The translations under genes and the position numbers were made by a program. Of a stretch of 13,682 nucleotides of DNA, positions 1 through 7,473 are shown one piece after another; the stretch's first letter is position 1, and each line of letters begins with the position of its first letter. The notes beneath the pieces are model-generated. The model did not search any database. It was not told where the DNA came from and worked only from the letters and a program-made list of their open reading frames with translations. The stretch comes from Verrucomicrobia subdivision 6 bacterium (lineage in GTDB: Bacteria > Verrucomicrobiota > Verrucomicrobiia > Methylacidiphilales > Verrucolacustridaceae): NCBI GenBank assembly GCA_945866245.1, contig CAMBGW010000016.1, positions 1-13,682 on the forward strand, given 5' to 3'.

Positions 1-299
1 GGGAAGCGGATCGAGTGGTGGTCAAAGGAAAGACTGAGCCGGTTGTGATCTTTGAGTGTTTGGATTATCACACGGAAGCTTCCTTTCCCAACCCCATGGA
101 GGTGATCAACCACTTTAAGGACGGCCTAGCCAAATATCGAAGGCAGGATTGGGAAAAGGCGAAAGGCGCATTTCAGGAGGCTCTCAAGGCCCACCGTGGG
201 GATAAGTTGAGTAAGATCTATATGGAGCGTTGCGACTATTTTGAGAAAAATCCGCCGGAAAAAGAGTGGGATGGTGTCTGGGTAATGAAGGAGAAGTAG
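1..299 (+). CDS. Class III adenylate/guanylate cyclase, C-terminal fragment
   Basis: Only the last ~99 codons are present; the gene begins upstream of the window, and the reading frame is open from base 3. The visible part starts with the end of the cyclase catalytic domain (EADRVVVKGKTEPVVIFE, matching the family pattern R-x-V-K-G-K-x-x-P-V-x-I-[YF]-E). It continues with an amphipathic TPR-like segment (FKDGLAKYRRQDWEKAKGAF) and ends in a conserved tail with RCDYF and a WDGVWVM motif. This tail is typical of CHASE2-sensor cyclases, which make cyclic nucleotides from ATP or GTP at the inner membrane. The GTG at base 15 is an internal Val, not a start, because the homology runs through it. The sensor domain and the catalytic metal-binding residues lie outside the window, so activity and nucleotide preference cannot be judged. 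Confidence 0.85.
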   Translation, partial: EADRVVVKGKTEPVVIFECLDYHTEASFPNPMEVINHFKDGLAKYRRQDWEKAKGAFQEALKAHRGDKLSKIYMERCDYFEKNPPEKEWDGVWVMKEK

Positions 300-329
300 G
301 ATTCGTGTTTCCAAGGCCTGAAGGCAGGA

Positions 330-357
330 TGGACGGAACCGCAGAATCCGCTACTTT
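330..357 (+). promoter_or_regulatory. Possible promoter for tRNA-Lys (and uvrB)
   Basis: A TGGACG hexamer (330-335, four of six matches to TTGACA) is followed after 16 bases by TACTTT (352-357, three of six matches to TATAAT). Transcription would begin a few bases before the mature tRNA 5' end at 367. The matches are weak, and the region 300-366 holds no clear terminator for the upstream cyclase gene, so read-through from it is also possible. Confidence 0.25.
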
Positions 358-366
358 TTCAAAGTG

Positions 367-438
367 GGGTCGTTAGCTCAATGGTAGAGCTGCTCCCTTT
401 TAAGGAGTAGGTTGTAGGTTCAAATCCTACACGACCCA
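367..438 (+). tRNA. tRNA-Lys (anticodon UUU)
   Basis: A full cloverleaf can be folded by eye. The acceptor stem GGGTCGT (367-373) pairs with ACGACCC (431-437), with discriminator A438. The D stem is GCTC/GAGC (376-379/387-390). The anticodon stem is GCTCC/GGAGT (392-396/404-408, with one G-T pair) around the loop CTTTTAA, with anticodon TTT at 399-401. The T stem is GTAGG/CCTAC (414-418/426-430) with loop TTCAAAT. The acceptor stem and A73 agree with lysine identity and closely resemble E. coli tRNA-Lys. The CCA end is not encoded; bases 439-441 are ACC. The uvrB start codon follows 8 bases after the discriminator. Confidence 0.96.
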
Positions 439-446
439 ACCTCCTC
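436..446 (+). promoter_or_regulatory. Pyrimidine-rich tract abutting uvrB start
   Basis: Bases CCAACCTCCTC directly precede the ATG at 447, and no purine-rich Shine-Dalgarno sequence is present. The first three bases belong to the tRNA 3' end. It fits a pattern seen upstream of several genes in this window. Confidence 0.4.
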
Positions 447-2513
447 ATGAACTTCCAACTTGAATCTCCTTACCCTGCAGCCGGGGACCAACCTGCGGCG
501 ATTGCGGGGCTCCTCAAGCGGCTCGAGGAGGGGGAGAAGCACAACGTCCTTCTGGGGGTAACCGGCTCGGGCAAAACCTTCACGGTGGCGAATGTCATTC
601 AAAAAATGGGCTTACCCACTTTGGTGATGAGTCATAACAAAACATTGGCAGCCCAGCTCTACAGCGAACTGAAGAGCTTCTTTCCGAAAAACGCGGTTGA
701 ATATTTCGTCAGCTACTTCGACTACTATCAGCCGGAAGCATACATCCCACGGACTGATACTTATATTGAGAAGGACTCCTCCATTAATCAGGAGATCGAG
801 AGGTTGCGCCTCTCCGCCACGACGAGTCTGTTGACCCGAAAAGATGTCATCGTGGTGGCCAGTGTTTCATGCATTTATGGGTTGGGCTCCCCGGATGATT
901 ACGAAAAAATGTTTCTTTTTCTGGAGGTGGGCACGCGGGTTGCCAGGGAGGAGCTGTTGGCGAAGTTGGTGGAAATTCAGTATGAGAGAAATGATTTAGC
1001 CCCAGAGCGGGGTCAGTTCCGAGTGCGTGGGGACTCCATTGAGGTTCTTTTAGCGCACGAGGATGTGGGGGTGCGAATTGAGCTTTTGGGTGATGCCGTC
1101 GAACGTTTGACCCGATTTGAAGTGGGCTCTGGGGAGGAGATTGGAAGGCCGATTCGGGAGATCCTGACTCCTGCCCGCCACTATGTGACATCGGAAGATA
1201 AGCTCAAAAAGGGTGTCGTCGCGATTCGGGCTGAGTTAACTGAGCGGATCGCACAGTTTGAGTCCGCCGGAAAGCTCTTGGAGGCGCAACGGCTGAAGAT
1301 GCGGACAGAGTATGATTTAGATCTTATGGAAGAGATGGGAACGTGTAGCGGAATTGAGAATTATAGTCGGCACCTCAGCGGCAGGCTTCCCGGGGAAAAG
1401 CCAGGTACCCTGATCGATTTCTTTCCCGACAAATTTCTGGTGGTGATGGATGAAAGCCATGCGACCGTGCCCCAAGTCGGTGGCATGTACGCAGGGGATC
1501 GCAGTCGTAAAACAGTGTTGGTGGAGCACGGATTTCGTCTGCCTTCGGCGTTGGATAATCGGCCGCTCAAGGCGGAAGAATTTCAAGCGATGATCGACCA
1601 AGTAATCTATGTTTCGGCGACACCGGCCGATTTTGAGCTGGGAAAAGTCCGCGGTCAGGTGGTGGAGCAGGTTGTTCGCCCAACGGGTCTGCTCGATCCC
1701 CCGGTTCGAGTTCGGCCTTTGCAGGGGCAGGTAGATGAAACCATCGCTCTTTGCCGGGAGCGGATTGCCCGTCAAGAGAGGGTACTCATCACAACACTGA
1801 CTCGGAGAACTGCAGAGGATCTTTCCGAGTATTTAAAGGAGGCGGGGCTGAAGTCGCGCTATTTACATGCGGAGGTGGATGCGATTGTGAGGGTGGAGAT
1901 CTTGCGAGAGTTGCGGTCTGGAGAAATCGATGTGCTTGTGGGAATCAACTTGTTGCGGGAGGGGTTAGATCTTCCCGAGGTTTCACTGGTTTGTATTTTG
2001 GATGCGGATAAGGAGGGGTATTTGCGATCGGAAACTTCGCTGATTCAAACTGCGGGAAGGGCGGCTCGTCATTTGAATGGGGAGGTCGTTCTTTTCGGGG
2101 ATCGGATTACTAAATCAATGAAAGCGCTATTGGACGTTACGGAAAAAAGGCGAGCCAAGCAGGAAGCCTATAATCGGGAGCACAACCTTGTCCCCCGCTC
2201 GGTCAACCGAGGGGTACAGGAAAGTTTGCAGACGATTGTGCGCACGGCTCGCGGGATCCATGAGAAAGTGGCGGGTGGAGGGGAGTCAGCAGATGCCCGA
2301 GAGGTGCTCAATCAACTTGAAGAGGAGATGTGGGAGGCCTCAGAAAAACTTGAGTACGAGCGGGCGGCACTCCTGCGAGATCAGATTGCGGATTGGAAAA
2401 AAGCTCACCAACTGGGTGGTGTTCCAGCAGCTAAAGGCACGACTGTCCAGCGTGCTCAGTACACCAAGCCAAAGAGATTTAACGCAAGGAGCAAACTGAG
2501 TAGGTCGAAATAG
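447..2513 (+). CDS. uvrB: UvrB, excinuclease ABC subunit B
   Basis: UvrB is the damage-verifying helicase-like subunit of nucleotide excision repair: it is loaded by UvrA and recruits UvrC for incision. The protein has 688 residues, slightly longer than usual. Walker A is GVTGSGKT (37-44). The DNA-clamping beta-hairpin region begins around SYFDYYQPEAYIP (89-101). The Walker B-like DESH is at 335-338 and helicase motif VI QTAGRAAR at 534-541. A UvrC-binding UVR domain lies at about 619-654, followed by a basic Lys/Arg-rich tail. The ATG at 447 is chosen because the N-terminus (MNFQLESPYPAAGDQP) aligns with the conserved start of the family. There is no Shine-Dalgarno sequence and only 8 bases separate it from tRNA-Lys, so it must be read from a promoter upstream of or inside the tRNA. 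Its last 35 bases overlap a convergent gene. Confidence 0.98.
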   Translation: MNFQLESPYPAAGDQPAAIAGLLKRLEEGEKHNVLLGVTGSGKTFTVANVIQKMGLPTLVMSHNKTLAAQLYSELKSFFPKNAVEYFVSYFDYYQPEAYIPRTDTYIEKDSSINQEIERLRLSATTSLLTRKDVIVVASVSCIYGLGSPDDYEKMFLFLEVGTRVAREELLAKLVEIQYERNDLAPERGQFRVRGDSIEVLLAHEDVGVRIELLGDAVERLTRFEVGSGEEIGRPIREILTPARHYVTSEDKLKKGVVAIRAELTERIAQFESAGKLLEAQRLKMRTEYDLDLMEEMGTCSGIENYSRHLSGRLPGEKPGTLIDFFPDKFLVVMDESHATVPQVGGMYAGDRSRKTVLVEHGFRLPSALDNRPLKAEEFQAMIDQVIYVSATPADFELGKVRGQVVEQVVRPTGLLDPPVRVRPLQGQVDETIALCRERIARQERVLITTLTRRTAEDLSEYLKEAGLKSRYLHAEVDAIVRVEILRELRSGEIDVLVGINLLREGLDLPEVSLVCILDADKEGYLRSETSLIQTAGRAARHLNGEVVLFGDRITKSMKALLDVTEKRRAKQEAYNREHNLVPRSVNRGVQESLQTIVRTARGIHEKVAGGGESADAREVLNQLEEEMWEASEKLEYERAALLRDQIADWKKAHQLGGVPAAKGTTVQRAQYTKPKRFNARSKLSRSK

Positions 2514-2973
2514 GTGAGAGAAGTTCGGAACCTTTGGCTGAGGCAATTTCCAAAAGAGTCACAATTTCGATTAACTCACCTTTGCTTTGGCGCAGGATAG
2601 TGGCAGCTGAGGCCAATTGAGATCCGCGATGGAGGACGTCGGCCACAAGAAGTAGGCGACAACCCTGGGGAATACTTTCCAGGTCCAAAATGGGACCACG
2701 GCTTGAGGGTTGAATTACATTTAAGCCACAACCCGCGAAGTAGGCGAGGGGGGCGGCAAGGGGTAGGGCGGCAGAATCATAAGCGATGACCTTTTCGATT
2801 CGACGGCGTTGATACCTTTCGTTGATATCGGCACAAGCGAAGCGAAAGAGCTGACCATCTTGGTATATCCCATCGGTGATGTAGTTGGGCTCACCAGCGC
2901 GGCGGGCGCTTTCAATAGTGCGAATGGAGGCGAGGAGGCGGTCTCGGGTACTGCGTAGGGCAGGTGACTTCAT
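2479..2973 (-). CDS. Phosphoribosyltransferase-like protein with a degenerate PRPP loop
   Basis: The protein has 164 residues and appears to have a type I PRTase fold. A strand-helix segment (IEKVIAYDSAALPLAAPLAYFAG, starting at 59) resembles the beta-alpha unit before the flexible loop of adenine and orotate PRTases. VADVLHRGS (110-118) sits where the PRPP-binding signature is expected. In active members this reads roughly hydrophobic-D-D-x-x-T-T-G-G/S-T. Here the first Asp is Ala111, the two Thr are His115-Arg116, and only Asp112 and Gly117 are kept. It could be a divergent enzyme or a non-catalytic ligand sensor. Its ATG overlaps the TGA of the upstream sigma gene (ATGA, 2970-2973), implying translational coupling. 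Its 3' end overlaps uvrB tail to tail by 35 bases. Substrate is unknown and the family call is moderate. Confidence 0.7.
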   Translation of the reverse strand: MKSPALRSTRDRLLASIRTIESARRAGEPNYITDGIYQDGQLFRFACADINERYQRRRIEKVIAYDSAALPLAAPLAYFAGCGLNVIQPSSRGPILDLESIPQGCRLLLVADVLHRGSQLASAATILRQSKGELIEIVTLLEIASAKGSELLSPISTYSVCSLR

Positions 2974-3824
2974 TCCGAATCGTCGCGGGAGGGCTGGTCG
3001 CCGTCTTGGGGTAAAGCTTCCAGGGCGGCGCGTAACTTCTTCAGGGCGACATTTTGGATCTGGCGAATGCGTTCACGGGTAACTTTAAATTTCTTTCCAA
3101 TCTGCTCAAGGGTAGGCGGCGTCTCATCTGTCAGGGGGAAGCGCAGAGAGAGAATGGCTCGTTCGCGCTCATCCAGTATATGAAGGACCGTGCGAAGCTG
3201 TTTGATCAGATTTCGGCTCTCGAGGTCACGACCTGGCATGACGACCGTTTCGTCCGCGATTAAATCCCCTAACTCGGCATCCGCTTCTTCGCCGACAAAC
3301 GCGTTTAAGGAGGCGGGGCGCATCGATACGCGGCGTAGCTGGCTGATCTTGGCGGCGGAGACTCCGCACTCTTTGGCCAACTCCTCATCGGTAGGTTCCC
3401 GACCCAACTCATCGAAAAGCTGGATGGCAATTCGGCGCATTTTGGCCAATTTGTCGACCAAGTGAACGGGGAGGCGGATTGTCTTGGATTGATTAGCCAG
3501 GGCGCGGCGAACCGCTTGCTTGATCCACCAGGCTCCGTAGGTACTGAATTTAGTGCCACGATGAGGATCAAAACGCTCCACCCCCTTCATCAGGCCAATA
3601 TTTCCTTCGCTGATGAGGTCGAGCAGCGGCAGTCCCAGTCCAGCATAGTCGTGGGCAATTTTCACAACGAGGCGGAGGTTGGCTCGAATCATCTGCTCAC
3701 GGGCTGCGCGATCCCCCCGCTTGATCCGCTTTCCTAGTCGGTGCTCATCGGCACGGGTGAGTAGGGGAATATCCCCGATTTCGCGAAGATAGGCCCCCAG
3801 AGCACCGTCACGGAAATCGCTCAT
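2970..3824 (-). CDS. RNA polymerase sigma factor, sigma-70 group 2 (RpoS/RpoD-like)
   Basis: The 284-residue protein lacks the acidic region 1.1 of primary sigma factors. Region 1.2 lies at about 7-34 (DGALGAYLREIGDIPLLT). Region 2 is at 40-121, including the core-binding DLISEGNIGLMKGVERFD and the promoter-melting/-10-reading FSTYGAWWIKQAVRRALA. Region 3 is roughly 122-200. Region 4 is about 205-268, with a helix-turn-helix at 238-265 (TLEQIGKKFKVTRERIRQIQ). The Q in RIRQIQ, instead of the usual RIRQIE, resembles E. coli RpoS. It is therefore an alternative or accessory sigma factor that should still read promoters close to the housekeeping consensus. It lies 72 bases after ppdK and is coupled by ATGA to a PRTase-like gene; no anti-sigma factor is adjacent. 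No Shine-Dalgarno sequence is seen. Confidence 0.93.
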   Translation of the reverse strand: MSDFRDGALGAYLREIGDIPLLTRADEHRLGKRIKRGDRAAREQMIRANLRLVVKIAHDYAGLGLPLLDLISEGNIGLMKGVERFDPHRGTKFSTYGAWWIKQAVRRALANQSKTIRLPVHLVDKLAKMRRIAIQLFDELGREPTDEELAKECGVSAAKISQLRRVSMRPASLNAFVGEEADAELGDLIADETVVMPGRDLESRNLIKQLRTVLHILDERERAILSLRFPLTDETPPTLEQIGKKFKVTRERIRQIQNVALKKLRAALEALPQDGDQPSRDDSE

Positions 3825-3840
3825 AAGAAAAGAATGAGGC
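3825..3840 (-). promoter_or_regulatory. Pyrimidine-rich tract abutting sigma factor start
   Basis: Read on the minus strand, GCCTCATTCTTTTCTT ends directly at the ATG. It has no Shine-Dalgarno core. The first nine bases are identical to those upstream of the beta-CASP gene (9758-9772). Confidence 0.45.
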
Positions 3841-3896
3841 TTTTAGGGCAAAAGGGAAAGGGTAACTGAAAAGTATTCGATCCCCTTGGGAGGAGA

Positions 3897-6650
3897 TTAA
3901 TTCTTCAGAGCCGCCTGAGCGGCAGCCAAACGGGCGATCGGCAAGCGAAAGGGGGAGCAGGAGACGTAAGCCAGACCGAGGTGATGACAGAATTTCACAG
4001 AGTCAGGCTCTCCTCCGTGTTCGCCGCAGATACCGAGTTTGATGTCTTTGCGGGTCGACCGGCCGAGTTTGACGGCGGTCTCCATCAGCTTGCCTACCCC
4101 ACCCTGGTCGAGAACCGCGAAGGGATTCTGGCGTACAATTTCCTCTTCCTGATAGCGGGGGAGGAAGGACCCTGCGTCATCTCGGCTCATTCCAAGAGTG
4201 GTTTGGGTCAAGTCGTTCGTTCCAAAGCTGAAGAATTGGGCGGATTTTGCAATCTGGTCAGCGACAACACAGGCGCGAGGAATTTCGATCATCGTTCCGA
4301 CCAAGTAGGAAAGTTTTATATTTCTCTCTTTCTGAACTTGAGCGGCGACTTTATGGACGAGAGCGATCTGAAGCTCCAACTCCTTCGGAAAGCCAACGAG
4401 GGGAATCATAATTTCAGGGCGAACTTTAATTCCGGAGGCTTGGACCTCGGCGGCCGCTTCGAAGACGGCCCGAGCCTGCATCTCTGAAATTTCGGGATAG
4501 ACGATACCGAGACGGCAGCCTCGATGGCCGAGCATCGGATTGAACTCGTGGAGCTCTTTGACTCGCCGGGCAACTCGGTCGACAGAGATGCCGAGTTTTT
4601 CAGCTAGATCTTTTTGTGAGGCCTCATCGTGGGGAATAAACTCGTGGAGGGGCGGGTCGAGGAAGCGAATGGTAGCCGGGAGGCCTTTGAGAGCCTTGAA
4701 AATTCCTGCGAAGTCGGAGCGTTGGGCGGGAAGCAGTTTGGCAAGTGCCTTGCCACGCTCGTCGGCATTTTCTGCCAAGATCATTTCACGAACGTGGTCA
4801 ATCCGGTCGCCCTCGAAAAACATATGTTCGGTACGACACAACCCGACACCTTGTGCCCCAAAGGCGACGGCATGGCCGACTTGGTCCGGTTGATCTGCGT
4901 TGGCGCGAACTTCCATGGTGCGTCGTTGATCAGCCCACTGCATGAGCTGGGCAAAGAGGCGATAGATAGGGCTCTCGGCTGGGGTGAGATCTTTATCGAT
5001 CAGGACGCGGACAATATCGGAAGGGGAGGTCTTGACCTCGCCCGGGAAAATTTCTCCTGTGGTGCCATCGATCGAAAGAAAGTCACCTTTTCTGAAATTC
5101 TGACCTCTGACGTGGAGAGTATTGGTGGAGTAGTCGATCTGGAGCTCTGAGGCACCACAGACGCAGACCTTACCCATTTGGCGGGCAACAAGAGCGGCAT
5201 GGGAGGAGACCCCGCCACGGGCCGTTAGGATGCCCTCTGCCGCCAACATACCGCGGATGTCCTCTGGGCTGGTCTCGACACGTACAAGAAGCACTTTTTC
5301 ACCTCTTTGCGCTGCGGCTTCGGCCTCATTGGCGGAGAAGTAGATCTTACCCGAGGCGGCTCCTGGACCGGCGGGCAGTCCTTTGGCGATCACTTGGGTG
5401 GTCTTGCGGGCACGGGAATCAAAAACGGGAGCGAGCAGTTGGCTGAGGGAATCGGCAGGAATACGGCGGATGGCATCATCTGGCTTGATGAGCTTCTCTT
5501 TCACCATTTCCACAGCGATACGGACCGCAGCAAATCCAGTTCGCTTGCCGTTGCGGGTTTGCAGCATGAAAAGACGACCGTGTTCGACGGTGAACTCGAA
5601 GTCCTGCATGTCGTGGAAGTGGCTCTCCAAGGTATGCCGAACATCTTGGAGTTGACGATAGACCTCGGGCATCTCGACCTGAAGTTGCAGAACGGGCTCA
5701 GGAGTACGAACGCCTGCGACCACATCCTCGCCCTGGGCATTGAGAAGAAACTCACCGTAAAGAACTTTCTCGCCCGTAGCTGGATCGCGAGTGAAGGAAA
5801 CTCCAGAACCGCTGTCGTTTCCGGTGTTGCCGAAGACCATGCCTTGGACATTGACGGCCGTGCCCCACTCATGCGGGATGTTATATTTCCTGCGGTAGAT
5901 GATGGCTCTTTCATTATTCCAAGAGCCGAAAACGGCACCGACCGCACCCCGGAGTTGCTCGCGGGGATCTTCAGGAAAGTCCTGGCCTGTGCGTTCCCGA
6001 ATTAGCTTACGGAAACGGTCGGTTAATTTGCGAAGGGCGGTGGCATCCAGCTTGGTGTCGGAGACGTGGGGATCTTTGGGGAAGAGCTCTTTTTTCAGCT
6101 CTTCAATAACAACTTCGAAAGGTTCGTGATCTTCACCCGCACGTTTTTGAACACCCATAACGACGTCACCATACATCTGGAGAAAGCGGCGATAGCAGTC
6201 ATAGGCAAAGCGCTCATTTTTGCTGCGCTCGGCCAGAGCGCGAACGGTGCGATCATTGAGGCCGAGGTTGAGGATGGTGTCCATCATTCCGGGCATCGAG
6301 TCGCGAGCGCCCGAGCGCACCGCCACCAGAAGAGGATCTTTTTGATCGCCAAACTTTTTTCCCATAGCGGTTTCGAGTTTGTGGATCGCTTCGTCGATCT
6401 GTTTTTCCAAAGCGGGAGGGTAGGTCCGTTTATGGTCGTAGTAGTAGGTGCAAACTTCTGTGCTGATGGTGAAACCGGGAGGTACGGGGAGGCGGATGCG
6501 GGTCATTTCCGCCAAATTGGCCCCTTTTCCACCCAAGAGAGACTTCATCTTGCCATTTCCGTCCGCCTTTCCATTTCCAAAGGAGTAAACGTACTTCGGA
6601 GACTTACTGGAGCTCTTTTTAGCCTTAGAGGATTTAGATTTTGTTGGCAT
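3897..6650 (-). CDS. ppdK: Pyruvate, phosphate dikinase (PPDK)
   Basis: This cytosolic enzyme interconverts pyruvate + ATP + Pi with PEP + AMP + PPi, serving gluconeogenesis or PPi-linked glycolysis. It has 917 residues. After a Lys/Ser-rich N-terminal extension (about 1-19) comes the ATP-grasp domain (GGKGANLAEM; QTRNGKRT). The phosphohistidine domain follows, with GGVSSHAALVARQMGK and catalytic His484. The PEP-binding TIM barrel carries RFLDPPLHEF, GHRGCRLG, GTMIEIPRA, SFGTNDLTQ and GICGEHGGEP with catalytic Cys875. It ends in the family's YVSCSPFRLPIARLAAAQA tail. The residue two before the catalytic His is Ser482, whereas many PPDKs have Thr at this regulatory phosphorylation site. No regulatory-kinase gene is nearby. 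Gaps are 55 bases to rph upstream and 72 to sigma downstream. No Shine-Dalgarno sequence is visible. Confidence 0.98.
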   Translation of the reverse strand: MPTKSKSSKAKKSSSKSPKYVYSFGNGKADGNGKMKSLLGGKGANLAEMTRIRLPVPPGFTISTEVCTYYYDHKRTYPPALEKQIDEAIHKLETAMGKKFGDQKDPLLVAVRSGARDSMPGMMDTILNLGLNDRTVRALAERSKNERFAYDCYRRFLQMYGDVVMGVQKRAGEDHEPFEVVIEELKKELFPKDPHVSDTKLDATALRKLTDRFRKLIRERTGQDFPEDPREQLRGAVGAVFGSWNNERAIIYRRKYNIPHEWGTAVNVQGMVFGNTGNDSGSGVSFTRDPATGEKVLYGEFLLNAQGEDVVAGVRTPEPVLQLQVEMPEVYRQLQDVRHTLESHFHDMQDFEFTVEHGRLFMLQTRNGKRTGFAAVRIAVEMVKEKLIKPDDAIRRIPADSLSQLLAPVFDSRARKTTQVIAKGLPAGPGAASGKIYFSANEAEAAAQRGEKVLLVRVETSPEDIRGMLAAEGILTARGGVSSHAALVARQMGKVCVCGASELQIDYSTNTLHVRGQNFRKGDFLSIDGTTGEIFPGEVKTSPSDIVRVLIDKDLTPAESPIYRLFAQLMQWADQRRTMEVRANADQPDQVGHAVAFGAQGVGLCRTEHMFFEGDRIDHVREMILAENADERGKALAKLLPAQRSDFAGIFKALKGLPATIRFLDPPLHEFIPHDEASQKDLAEKLGISVDRVARRVKELHEFNPMLGHRGCRLGIVYPEISEMQARAVFEAAAEVQASGIKVRPEIMIPLVGFPKELELQIALVHKVAAQVQKERNIKLSYLVGTMIEIPRACVVADQIAKSAQFFSFGTNDLTQTTLGMSRDDAGSFLPRYQEEEIVRQNPFAVLDQGGVGKLMETAVKLGRSTRKDIKLGICGEHGGEPDSVKFCHHLGLAYVSCSPFRLPIARLAAAQAALKN

Positions 6651-6664
6651 GAGTAAAAAGCAAG
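6651..6664 (-). promoter_or_regulatory. Pyrimidine-rich tract abutting ppdK start
   Basis: On the minus strand CTTGCTTTTTACTC runs directly into the ATG. There is no AGGAG-like element in the 55-base gap after rph. Confidence 0.4.
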
Positions 6665-6705
6665 CGTATCGGAATGCCAGTTAGAGAGTCGTTTGGCAAG
6701 CCTGA

Positions 6706-7473
6706 TTAGGCTTCGGGAGGGGCAAGCGGAGTCGCCGTTGGACGGGATTGCCAAGCCTTTTCCTGAAAAGCAAAAACTTTTTTGAGTCCCTCGTGGGCCA
6801 AGTTGAGTAGAGATTGGAATTCATCGCGGCTGAAGTCGTGCTCTTCTCCGCCTGCCTGAACCTCAACCAGCCGGCCTGTACCTGTCATAACCACATTCAT
6901 ATCCACTTGAGCATCCCGATCCTCTGGGTAGTTCAAGTCGAGAAGAGGCTGGTTGTTGAGAAGACCAACACTGATTGCGGCGACAGGAGTGCGCAAGGGA
7001 TCCGCCGTCATTTTTCCTGATAGCTGCAGGCGTTCGATAGCACGCCGCAGTGCGAGACAAGCACCAGTAATCGCAGTGGTGCGGGTGCCGCCATCGGCAG
7101 AAAGGACATCGCAATCGATCCACAGGCTGCGTGGCCCAAGTGCAGTGAGGTCGGTTACCGCGCGGAGACTACGGCCTAAAAGGCGTTGAATCTCGGTCGA
7201 GCGGCCATCGACTTTTCCACGAGCAGAATCGCGAGCTTTCCGGCTTGAGGTGGAGGCGGGAAGCATCGAGTACTCAGCGGTTAACCAGCCACCCGCCACT
7301 CCCTTTTCCTTCATCCAGCGAGGTACCACCTCCTCCACACTCGCCGTGCAGATCACCTCTGTCTTTCCGCATTTGAGTAGAATCGACCCGACGGCTTGAG
7401 GGGCAATATCCCAAGTGAAGGAGAGGGGGCGAAGATCGGATGGAGAGCGACCATCGGCGCGAGAGGTACTCAT
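6706..7473 (-). CDS. rph: RNase PH (phosphorolytic 3'-5' exoribonuclease)
   Basis: RNase PH trims the 3' ends of tRNA precursors and other RNAs using phosphate, releasing nucleoside diphosphates, and works as a ring hexamer. The protein has 255 residues, normal for the family. Diagnostic segments are GWLTAEYSMLPAST (62-75), GRSTEIQRLLGRSLRA (90-105), the active-site DCDVLSADGGTRT (120-132), and near the C-terminus the conserved VDMNVVMTGTGRLVEVQ followed by FSRDEF. A short Pro/Ala-rich tail closes it. Its ATG overlaps the folD TGA (ATGA, 7470-7473), so translation is probably coupled. The bases just before the start, within the end of folD, are pyrimidine-rich (ACTACTCTTTC) with no Shine-Dalgarno sequence. 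It shares a gene cluster with a beta-CASP ribonuclease. Confidence 0.96.
   Translation of the reverse strand: MSTSRADGRSPSDLRPLSFTWDIAPQAVGSILLKCGKTEVICTASVEEVVPRWMKEKGVAGGWLTAEYSMLPASTSSRKARDSARGKVDGRSTEIQRLLGRSLRAVTDLTALGPRSLWIDCDVLSADGGTRTTAITGACLALRRAIERLQLSGKMTADPLRTPVAAISVGLLNNQPLLDLNYPEDRDAQVDMNVVMTGTGRLVEVQAGGEEHDFSRDEFQSLLNLAHEGLKKVFAFQEKAWQSRPTATPLAPPEA

Noticed and set aside
348..366. ACTTT/AAAGT inverted repeat before tRNA-Lys as a terminator for the cyclase gene
   Set aside because: It is short, AT-rich with a three-base loop, and lacks a T tract after the stem.
3840..3854. CTTTT/AAAAG inverted repeat between ppdK and the sigma gene as a terminator
   Set aside because: The stem is only five AT-rich pairs with no following T run, so it is unlikely to stop transcription.
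5307..6005. Open frame of 232 codons on the plus strand inside ppdK
   Set aside because: It is antisense to a highly conserved PPDK region and its translation resembles no family; a shadow of the real gene.
6066..6656. Open frame of 196 codons on the plus strand at the ppdK 5' end
   Set aside because: It is antisense to the conserved ATP-grasp region; no recognisable motif or start signal.
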